Part shown: positions 58,055 to 64,000 of the stretch, in pieces | Layout of the letters: each line of letters starts with the position of its first letter | Numbering within the stretch: the stretch's first letter is position 1 | DNA from: JAGXQV01 sp964527565 | GTDB taxonomy: Bacteria > Pseudomonadota > Gammaproteobacteria > Burkholderiales > Sulfuricellaceae | Direction: 5' to 3' | DNA length: 64,000 bases | NCBI GenBank assembly: GCA_964527565.1 | Contig: CAZGOY010000003.1 | Location: forward strand, 1-64,000 | Made by a program: the position numbers and the translations under genes | The notes under the pieces: model-generated | The model's database searches: none | What the model saw: the letters and a program-made list of their open reading frames with translations, nothing else | What the model was told of the DNA's origin: nothing

Positions 58055-58817
58055 AAATGATCTCCATCAGCGCTTCTGCGGTTTCCTCGTCGTCGGTCAA
58101 GGTTTCCACCATGGCGGCGCGGCAGGATTCGACCGGGTCGAAGCCGCTCTTGATGAGCGTGGCGGCATACACCACCAGCCGGGTGCTGGCGGCTTCTTCC
58201 AGATCGTGTTCCTTGAGGGCGCGCAAATTGTTGGCGAGGTTGACTAGACGCTTGGACAGCATTTCATCGACGCCGGTTTCACCGCGCACGATTTCCTGTT
58301 CCAGCGCGCTTTCCGGAAAGTCGAAGCGCAGCGAGGCGAAACGCTGGCGCGTGCTGGGCTTCATGCCCTTGAGAAAGTTCTGGTAGCCGGGGTTGTAGGA
58401 CACTACCAGCATGAATTCGGGCGGCGCCTCCAGGGTTTCGCCGGTGCGCTCGATGGGCAGGATGCGCCGGTCGTCGGACAGCGGATGCAGCACCACCGTG
58501 GTGTCCTTGCGCGCCTCCACCACCTCGTCCAGATAGCAGATGCCGCCCTCGCGCACCGCGCGGGTGAGCGGGCCGTCATTCCAGTAGGTCACGCCGTCGC
58601 CGATCAGGTGGCGCCCCACCAGGTCGGCGGCGGTCAGGTCGTCATGGCAGGCCACCGTATACAGCGGCCTGCCCAGCTTCGCCGCCATGTGTGCCACGAA
58701 GCGCGTCTTGCCGCACCCGGTCGGCCCCTTGATGAGCAGCGGCAACTGGTTGCGCCAGGCGTGCTCGAAAAGTTCGATTTCGTTGCCGTGCGGTTTATAA
58801 AAGGGGATGTCTTGCAT
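58035..58817 (-). CDS. norQ: NorQ/NirQ/CbbQ-type AAA+ ATPase
   Basis: MoxR-class AAA+ ATPase of 260 residues. Walker A GPTGCGKT (31-38), Walker B ICYLDEVVEARKD (about 93-105), sensor region VVSYNPGYQNFLKGMKPSTRQRF. NorQ works with the VWA protein NorD to insert or activate the non-haem iron of NO reductase; relatives activate Rubisco. The ATG at 58817 lies 71 bases downstream of a perfect FNR/DNR box. Downstream partners are the two membrane genes and, beyond the island, norD. Confidence 0.95.
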   Translation of the reverse strand: MQDIPFYKPHGNEIELFEHAWRNQLPLLIKGPTGCGKTRFVAHMAAKLGRPLYTVACHDDLTAADLVGRHLIGDGVTYWNDGPLTRAVREGGICYLDEVVEARKDTTVVLHPLSDDRRILPIERTGETLEAPPEFMLVVSYNPGYQNFLKGMKPSTRQRFASLRFDFPESALEQEIVRGETGVDEMLSKRLVNLANNLRALKEHDLEEAASTRLVVYAATLIKSGFDPVESCRAAMVETLTDDEETAEALMEIIYAAFGR

Positions 58818-58859
58818 GATGTCGGTGGCCTCAAATTGGAATCAATAATTCTGCTTACA

Positions 58860-58901
58860 AGAATACTCCTTTGAGGCACCAGTTTACTTGATGGCTATCA
58901 A
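58860..58901 (-). promoter_or_regulatory. FNR/DNR-type promoter of norQ
   Basis: TTGAT-GGCT-ATCAA (58888-58901) is a perfect box. The -10 candidate TATTCT (minus strand, 58865-58860) lies 32 bases from the box centre. Transcription would begin near 58853, 36 bases before norQ. The gap 58818-59107 holds this promoter and the amtB terminator, nothing else. Confidence 0.85.
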
Positions 58902-59053
58902 GCACGGAGTTTTGTGGCTGGGCAGGACTTACGGAAGCAGCGGGGAAAATACCGTCATCAATGCGGTTCAAGCTGGGTAACAGCCTCATTTCCCATATGT
59001 TGGCGGCAAATCAAGATACGCATCGAATACAAAGTGCGGGCGCTCTCTGGCGC

Positions 59054-59080
59054 AAAAAAAGGGCGCCCGAGGGCGCCCGA
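59054..59080 (-). terminator. terminator after amtB
   Basis: Stem GGGCGCC / GGCGCCC with a four-base loop on the minus strand, followed by seven T residues. It closes the torF-glnK-amtB operon, 28 bases after the amtB stop. Confidence 0.95.
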
Positions 59081-59107
59081 AATTTCCACATCGGAGGAGG
59101 GAAACGG

Positions 59108-60484
59108 TTATTCGACGCGTTCTCCGTGCAGGCTGACGTCCAGCCCTTCGCGTTCGTCTTCTTCGGAAACCCGCAAGCCGACCAGCATGTCGATGACCTT
59201 GAGGATCAGCCAGGTCACCACCAGGCCATAGGCGACCGTGGCCGCAACCCCCATGATCTGAGTGACTACCTGGCCGCCGTTACCTTCCAGCAGACCGGCG
59301 GTGCCGCCCACTGCCTCGACGGCGAACACGCCGGTGAGGATGGCGCCGACGATGCCGCCCACGCCATGCACACCGAAGGCGTCGAGCGAGTCGTCATAGC
59401 CGAGCATTTTCTTCAGTGAGGTGGCGCCCCAGAAACAGACGATTCCCGCCGCCAGGCCGATAATCAGCGCACCCATCGGGGCGACGAAGCCGGATGCCGG
59501 GGTGATGGCGACCAGCCCCGCCACCGCGCCGGAAGCGATACCCAGCACGGAAGGTTTGCCCTTGCCCATCCATTCGGCGAACATCCACGACAACGCGGCA
59601 GCGGCAGCGGCAATTTGCGTCACCGCCATCGCCATGCCGGCGCGGCCATCGGCAGCCACGGCGGAACCGGCGTTGAAGCCGAACCAGCCGACCCACAGCA
59701 TGGCTGCACCGACGACGGTCAGCACTAGGTTGTGCGGCGCCATCGGTTCCTTGCCGTAGCCGATGCGCTTGCCCAGCATGATGGCGGCCACCAGCCCGGC
59801 GATACCGGCATTGATGTGCACCACGGTGCCGCCGGCATAGTCCAGCACGCCCTCGGCGAACAGCCAGCCGCCCGGTTCCCAGACCCAGTGGGCTACCGGC
59901 GCATACACCAGCAGCGACCAGGCGGTCATGAACCACAGCATGGCGGAAAACTTCATACGGTCGGCAAAGGCGCCTGCAATCAGCGCGGGGGTGATGATGG
60001 CGAAGGTCATCTGGAACATCATGAACACCGATTCCGGGATGTTCGCACCGTCCGTGCCGGCCATTTCATTCACACCCATGCCGCCGAGGAACAGCCGGTC
60101 GAGACCGCCCACCCAGGCGCCGCCTGGGCGTAGCGCCAAACTGTAGCCCACCACCATCCAGACCACGCTGATCAGCGCAGTAATGGTGAAACTCTGCATG
60201 AGGACGGCCAGCACGTTTTTCTTGCGCACCATGCCGCCGTAGAACAGTGCCAAGCCGGGAATGGTCATGAATAGCACCAGGGCGGTGGAGGTCAGCATCC
60301 AGGCGGTGTTGCCCGAATCCAGTTTTTTCTCCACTGCGGCCGGTGCGGGTGTCTCGGCGGCTGGCGCCATGGATGCGGCGACCGGGGACGCGGTTTCCGA
60401 AGCCTTGGCCGCCTCGTCCGCCAGCGTCATTCCGCTCAGGCTTAAAGCTCCCAGCAAGAGGAGCAGACTGCACAAACGTTTCAT
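59108..60484 (-). CDS. amtB: ammonium transporter AmtB
   Basis: Trimeric ammonium channel of 458 residues with a signal peptide (MKRLCSLLLLLGALSLSGMTLA). After an Ala/Pro-rich linker come the eleven TM helices of the Amt core: NTAWMLTSTALVLFMTIPGL, FYGGMVRKKNVLAVLMQSF (helix 2), GGTVVHINAGIAGLVAAI (pore His) and DAFGVHGVGGIVGAIL (second pore His). The C-terminal tail binds GlnK. The gene follows glnK by 133 bases and is part of the NtrC/sigma-54 operon. Confidence 0.97.
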   Translation of the reverse strand: MKRLCSLLLLLGALSLSGMTLADEAAKASETASPVAASMAPAAETPAPAAVEKKLDSGNTAWMLTSTALVLFMTIPGLALFYGGMVRKKNVLAVLMQSFTITALISVVWMVVGYSLALRPGGAWVGGLDRLFLGGMGVNEMAGTDGANIPESVFMMFQMTFAIITPALIAGAFADRMKFSAMLWFMTAWSLLVYAPVAHWVWEPGGWLFAEGVLDYAGGTVVHINAGIAGLVAAIMLGKRIGYGKEPMAPHNLVLTVVGAAMLWVGWFGFNAGSAVAADGRAGMAMAVTQIAAAAAALSWMFAEWMGKGKPSVLGIASGAVAGLVAITPASGFVAPMGALIIGLAAGIVCFWGATSLKKMLGYDDSLDAFGVHGVGGIVGAILTGVFAVEAVGGTAGLLEGNGGQVVTQIMGVAATVAYGLVVTWLILKVIDMLVGLRVSEEDEREGLDVSLHGERVE

Positions 60485-60617
60485 CACTTTCTCCTTGAGA
60501 ATCAAGTTTCTATTTAGAAATTACGGAGTCATTCCGGCGCGAGCAAGCCCTGTCTGGGAAATCCCGGCCATGCTCGCGGCGGTTTTCGCCGTATTTCAGG
60601 GGGAACGGGCGGTTCGC

Positions 60618-60956
60618 TTAGAGTGCTTCCGGTCCGGTTTCTCCGGTGCGGATGCGCACTACCTGCTCCAGGTCGTAGACGAAAATCTTGCCGTCGCCGA
60701 TCTTGCCGGTCTTGGCTGATTTTTCAATGGCTTCGATCACCTGATCAACCAGATCGGCTTGCACGGCCGCCTCGATTTTCACCTTGGGCAGGAAATCCAC
60801 CACGTATTCGGCGCCCCGGTACAACTCGGTGTGCCCTTTCTGGCGCCCGAAGCCTTTGACCTCGGTGACGGTGATGCCCTGCACGCCGATGGCGGAAAGC
60901 GCCTCGCGCACCTCGTCGAGCTTGAACGGCTTAATGATTGCGGTAACTTGTTTCAT
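60618..60956 (-). CDS. glnK: nitrogen regulatory protein PII (GlnK)
   Basis: PII signal protein of 112 residues, which binds ATP/ADP and 2-oxoglutarate and blocks AmtB when not uridylylated. MKQVTAIIKPFKLDEVREAL start, uridylylation site Y51 (ELYRGAEYVVDFLPKVK) and the C-terminal GKIGDGKIFVYDLEQVVRIRTG are canonical. An AAGGAG site precedes the ATG. It is encoded between torF and amtB. Confidence 0.98.
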   Translation of the reverse strand: MKQVTAIIKPFKLDEVREALSAIGVQGITVTEVKGFGRQKGHTELYRGAEYVVDFLPKVKIEAAVQADLVDQVIEAIEKSAKTGKIGDGKIFVYDLEQVVRIRTGETGPEAL

Positions 60957-60984
60957 GTTCGCTCCTTAAATTGAAGTCACGGAC

Positions 60985-61767
60985 TCAGAATGATTTCGAC
61001 ACCGACACGATGAACTGGCTGTCGCCGACGTTGCGACCGGTGGCGGGAATGAAGTAGCCCGCGTTCTTGGCGTTGGTGTCGGTATAGGCCACGCCCACCA
61101 GGTAGCCGTTGAGGTCCTTGGTCAGCGACACTTTGTAGTCGGTGTAGCTGAACAGAGCGTCGTTGCTCACGCCGCCGACATCGCCACGGAAGGTCTGCTT
61201 GCCGGCATGCAGCCCCAGCACCAGCTTGTCGGCCACTTCGAAGCTGGCGGAAAGATCCAGGTAGCTGGTGCCGCTGGCGTTGTCGATGCCGAAAGTGTCG
61301 CCCAGGGCGTGCGAATACTTGACGGTGAACCACTTGTAGCCCAGCGCGCCGTAAATCTCGTTGGTATCCGGCTTGACGAATCCGGCGGGATAGCTGCCCG
61401 GATAGTTGTAGCGCAGGAAGCCCACGTCGTAGGTGAAATCACCGGCAAAGCTGTTCTTGAAGCCGAAATAGGTATCCACTTCCAGGCTGGCGCTTACGCC
61501 GTTACCGGGATCGCTGATCCAGCTCACGTTGGAACCCCAAACGCCGGCATACAGGCCGCTGGCGTGCGCATAGTCGAAACCGCCCTGCAAGGCCGGCTTG
61601 CGGTTGGTCTGCGCCAGGCCGCGATAGATATACTGGCTGAACAGGCCGACATTGCCGGTCAGCGTGTGCTCGGGGGCGGGAGCGTCGGCGGCGAGAGCCG
61701 GTGCCATAGCCAAACCAAGCAGCCCGGCCAAGGTCAATGAGGGGAGGGAGCGGATAAATTTGTTCAT
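60985..61767 (-). CDS. TorF-family putative porin
   Basis: Outer-membrane beta-barrel protein of 260 residues of the TorF family (TIGR02001). A signal peptide MNKFIRSLPSLTLAGLLGLA to about A29 precedes NVGLFSQYIYRGLAQTNRKP, the first strand typical of this family, and GLYAGVWGSNVSWI. It ends IVSVSKSF with a terminal Phe. Such proteins lie upstream of glnK-amtB in many betaproteobacteria and probably help nitrogen compounds cross the outer membrane. The ATG at 61767 is preferred over the open frame to 61836. It is the first gene of the operon. Confidence 0.9.
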   Translation of the reverse strand: MNKFIRSLPSLTLAGLLGLAMAPALAADAPAPEHTLTGNVGLFSQYIYRGLAQTNRKPALQGGFDYAHASGLYAGVWGSNVSWISDPGNGVSASLEVDTYFGFKNSFAGDFTYDVGFLRYNYPGSYPAGFVKPDTNEIYGALGYKWFTVKYSHALGDTFGIDNASGTSYLDLSASFEVADKLVLGLHAGKQTFRGDVGGVSNDALFSYTDYKVSLTKDLNGYLVGVAYTDTNAKNAGYFIPATGRNVGDSQFIVSVSKSF

Positions 61768-61819
61768 GATTTCGTATCCTTTCATCAAGATTATGGAAAA
61801 TGCCATGCGTTGAACTCTT

Positions 61820-61835
61820 AGCATTTGCCGTGCCA
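61820..61835 (-). promoter_or_regulatory. sigma-54 promoter of torF-glnK-amtB
   Basis: On the minus strand TGGCACG-N4-ATGCT: matches the sigma-54 consensus TGGCACG-N4-TTGCW at all but one of the conserved positions, with the correct GG-to-GC spacing. Transcription would begin near 61809, about 42 bases before the torF ATG. Confidence 0.85.
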
Positions 61836-61927
61836 TAATAACTAAATATTAATAATCAATATGTTAATATGCGTACTCGGAATCATGCTGCTATTGTGGC
61901 GCCAATTTGAAGCGATGGTTTGAGCGT

Positions 61928-61946
61928 GCGCACCGGAATGGTGCGC
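61928..61946. promoter_or_regulatory. NtrC-type enhancer site
   Basis: GCGCACC-N5-GGTGCGC is a perfect palindrome with the GCACC-N5-GGTGC core of NtrC binding sites. It is centred about 128 bases upstream of the predicted sigma-54 start, the usual enhancer distance. A second weaker palindrome TTGTGGCGCCAA lies about 40 bases nearer. Confidence 0.75.
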
Positions 61947-62013
61947 CTATTGCGCGTTATGACAAGAGTATTTTTTGATACACTGCGGCTTTACCTGCTC
62001 GATGACGTTAGCC

Positions 62014-62256
62014 ATGAAAGCCACTCCGCTGGAAGAAATCGCCTCCAAAATCAACGAGATGCTCGCGGACAGCCCGGCGCGGGACATCAAGAAAAACCTG
62101 GGCGCGGTGGCGCAAAGCGTCGCCACCAGGCTCGACCTGGTGCCGCGCGAAGAATTCGAGGTGCAGCAGGCCATCCTGCTGAAGACCCGCGAGATGGTGG
62201 AAGCGCTGGAAGCGCGCGTCGCCGCGCTGGAAAAATCCTTGCCGCCACCGGCCTGA
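62014..62256 (+). CDS. ubiK: UbiK-type accessory factor (BMFP family)
   Basis: Small helical protein of 80 residues that assists ubiquinone biosynthesis. PLEEIASKINEMLADSPARD with a central amphipathic region and a C-terminal coiled coil (LLKTREMVEALEARVAALEK) is the UbiK/YqiC pattern. The ATG at 62014 gives the family start; another in-frame ATG at 62002 is also possible. It is divergent from torF and followed eight bases later by comM. Confidence 0.88.
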   Translation: MKATPLEEIASKINEMLADSPARDIKKNLGAVAQSVATRLDLVPREEFEVQQAILLKTREMVEALEARVAALEKSLPPPA

Positions 62257-62263
62257 TTCCGCC

Positions 62264-63763
62264 ATGTCCTTGGCCGTCCTCTACAGTCGCGCCCTTGCCG
62301 GTATGGAAGCGCCTTCCGTGGTCGTGGAGGTACACCTGTCCAACGGACTGCCCAATTTCACCATCGTCGGCCTGCCCGAGGCGGAGGTCAAGGAAAGCAA
62401 GGATCGCGTGCGTTCCGCCCTGCTCAATTCCCGCTACGAATTTCCGCGCCGCCGCATTACCGTCAACCTCGCTCCGGCCGACCTGCCCAAGGAGAGTGGG
62501 CGCTTCGACCTGCCCATCGCTCTGGGCATCCTCGCTGCTTCCAGACAAATCGCTGCGGACCAGCTCGCGGAATACGAATTCGCCGGAGAACTGGCACTGA
62601 CCGGCGAACTGCGCCCGATCCGCGGCGCGCTGGCGATGACTTACAAGGCCTGCAAGGACGGGCGCGGATTCGTGCTGCCGCACGACAACGGCGACGAGGC
62701 CGCCCTGGTACGCGAGGCGCGGGTTTATGCAGCGCGCTCACTGCTGGAAGTCTGCGCTCATCTTTCCGGACAGGAAAGGCTGGCGCAGCACACAGGTATG
62801 CCTGAAGCCGCCCCCGGCGAAGATTACCCTGATTTCCTCGACGTCAAAGGCCAGGCGCACGCCAAGCGCGCACTGGAAGTTGCCGCCGCCGGGGGGCACA
62901 GCATCCTTATGTCCGGCCCGCCCGGTACCGGCAAGACCATGCTGGCCTCGCGCCTGCCCGGCATCCTGCCGATGATGACCGACGAACAGGCATTGGAATC
63001 CGCTGCGGTGCAGTCGCTCAACAGCGGGGGCTTTCGCGTAGCCAATTGGAAAATGCGTAATTTTCGCAGTCCGCACCACACTTCTTCCGGCGTGGCACTG
63101 GTTGGCGGCGGTGGAAATCCGCGCCCCGGCGAGGTTTCCCTGGCGCATCACGGCGTGTTGTTTCTCGACGAATTTCCCGAATTCGACCGCAAGGTGCTGG
63201 AAGTGCTGCGCGAACCGCTCGAATCCGGGCGCATCACCATCTCGCGCGCGGCGCGCCAGGCGGAGTTCCCGGCCCGTTTCCAGCTAGTCGCGGCGATGAA
63301 TCCCTGCCCCTGCGGCTACCTGGGGCACGCCAACGGCAAATGCCGCTGCACTGCAGATCAGGTGGCACGCTATCGCGGGCGCATTTCCGGGCCGCTACTC
63401 GACCGCATCGACCTGCAAATCGAGGTGCCGGCCCTGCCGGAGTCCGACCTCACCGGCAAGGCCGCCGGCGAAAGCAGCGCCACCATCCGCGCCCGCGTGG
63501 AAGCCGCCTACCAGCGGCAACTGGCGCGCCAGGGCAAGGCCAACAGCGCGCTGGGTACGCGCGAAATCGAATGCCACTGTCAGCCCGACACGGATGGCGC
63601 ACAATTGCTGAAACAGGCCATCACCAGGCTGAATCTCTCCGCACGCGCTTACCACCGCATCCTCAAGGTAGCGCGCACTATCGCCGACCTGTCCGCCGAC
63701 GGCGCAGTGAGCGGGGCGCATATCGCGGAAGCGATTCAGTACCGGCGTTTTGAAAGAAAATAG
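62264..63763 (+). CDS. comM: ComM / YifB-family Mg-chelatase-like AAA+ ATPase
   Basis: Hexameric AAA+ branch-migration helicase of 499 residues that helps integrate DNA during natural transformation. It starts MSLAVLYSRALAGMEAPSVV, a LonC-like fold (PRRRITVNLAPADLPKESGR). Walker A GPPGTGKT (218-225), Walker B VLFLDEFPEF (about 298-307), and a Cys-rich loop (NPCPCGYLGHANGKCRC) typical of ComM. Its C-terminal Mg-chelatase domain is complete. It is likely co-transcribed with ubiK. Confidence 0.95.
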   Translation: MSLAVLYSRALAGMEAPSVVVEVHLSNGLPNFTIVGLPEAEVKESKDRVRSALLNSRYEFPRRRITVNLAPADLPKESGRFDLPIALGILAASRQIAADQLAEYEFAGELALTGELRPIRGALAMTYKACKDGRGFVLPHDNGDEAALVREARVYAARSLLEVCAHLSGQERLAQHTGMPEAAPGEDYPDFLDVKGQAHAKRALEVAAAGGHSILMSGPPGTGKTMLASRLPGILPMMTDEQALESAAVQSLNSGGFRVANWKMRNFRSPHHTSSGVALVGGGGNPRPGEVSLAHHGVLFLDEFPEFDRKVLEVLREPLESGRITISRAARQAEFPARFQLVAAMNPCPCGYLGHANGKCRCTADQVARYRGRISGPLLDRIDLQIEVPALPESDLTGKAAGESSATIRARVEAAYQRQLARQGKANSALGTREIECHCQPDTDGAQLLKQAITRLNLSARAYHRILKVARTIADLSADGAVSGAHIAEAIQYRRFERK

Positions 63764-63784
63764 GAAAACCGCGAGGAAATCATC

Positions 63785-64000
63785 ATGTCACGCAGAGACG
63801 ACGACGAAAATCTGAACGAAATCTGGCAACTGCTCACCAGCCGCGACTTCTGGGTGCTGACCGGCATCGGTCTGGCGCTGCTCGGTATTTTGGTGGGCGG
63901 CATCATGATGCTCATCAACTTCGACGTAGGGCGCATGAGTTGCAACACCATGGGCGACCTGCCCGCCTACCTGATGTTCAACACCCTCATCATCTTCGTG
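63785..64000 (+). CDS. hypothetical membrane protein, cut by the window end
   Basis: From ATG 63785, 72 codons are visible and the frame is still open. The start is hydrophilic (SRRDDDENLNEIWQLLTSRD), then a TM (VLTGIGLALLGILVGGIMML) and the beginning of another (AYLMFNTLIIFV). It begins 21 bases after the comM stop, with GAGGAAA upstream. The family is not recognised. Confidence 0.55.
   Translation, partial: MSRRDDDENLNEIWQLLTSRDFWVLTGIGLALLGILVGGIMMLINFDVGRMSCNTMGDLPAYLMFNTLIIFV

Overview
The window is GC-rich chromosomal DNA, very probably from a denitrifying betaproteobacterium of the Nitrosomonadales type (Sulfuricella/Thiobacillus-like). The support is gene content: a 1,279-residue DUF3683/FAD/Fe-S oxidoreductase, torF-glnK-amtB, UbiK-ComM, and a complete haem d1 nir cluster with cytochrome cd1. 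The genus assignment is inference.

Layout. 1-2456: VanZ-like protein, a VapBC module and a MazG-like hydrolase. 2570-7888: ppk1, yggX, a DUF3135 protein and a chemoreceptor. 8306-8814: a small toxin-antitoxin (TA) cassette bracketed by a duplicated gene end. 8784-15156: the FAD/Fe-S oxidoreductase, a Cys-bearing winged-helix protein, small DUF1640 and DUF2283 proteins, and a porin. 15353-17300: a patch of mobile repeats around AbrB/PIN and an orphan mqsA. 17285-20484: trpGDC and a UPF0175/PIN pair. 20743-23958: secreted caspase-like protease, trmL, cytidylate-kinase-like gene and a stand-alone ATP synthase epsilon gene. 24114-28841: a four-gene signalling operon with two sister histidine kinases (one with a c-type haem motif), a response regulator and a diguanylate cyclase. 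29215-33798: an unfamiliar set of coiled-coil protein, Clp-type AAA+ ATPase and radical-SAM-like Fe-S protein, interrupted by a HigBA-type pair. 33894-36471: FixLJ-like two-component system. 36740: tRNA-Asn. 37280-38712: RelE/ParE and HEPN/MNT modules. 38718-41424: ettA and a periplasmic rhodanese.

41480-58817 is the nitrite/NO region: nirN, nirJ, nirH, nirG, nirDL, nirF, nirC, a haem-binding EB_dh-like protein, a tetrahaem NirT-type cytochrome, a dihaem cytochrome, nirS, nsrR, norD, an accessory island, an Fe-S membrane protein, a small membrane protein and norQ. Electrons would pass from quinol through NirT and soluble cytochromes to NirS. NirDLGH, J, F and N make haem d1; norQ/norD would activate an oxidase/reductase encoded elsewhere, since norCB is absent here. 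FNR/DNR-type boxes lie before nirS, norQ and nirDL, each at a promoter-like distance from a -10 element, and nsrR encodes an NO sensor. 59108-61767 is torF-glnK-amtB behind a sigma-54 promoter with an upstream NtrC-like palindrome. 62014-64000: ubiK, comM and a truncated membrane protein gene.

The accessory layer is the notable part. There are about nine TA or HEPN loci and three families of non-coding inverted-repeat elements: REPIN-like, a CAGTCAAG-ended family, and a TTAA-flanked MITE. At three places (8306-8814, 37877-38777, 54555-56643) a TA/HEPN cassette sits between two copies of the end of a neighbouring housekeeping gene. This suggests a repeated mode of insertion that leaves the host gene intact. 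REPIN ends also supply stop codons to neighbouring genes (trpC, a Uma2 gene, a truncated toxin).
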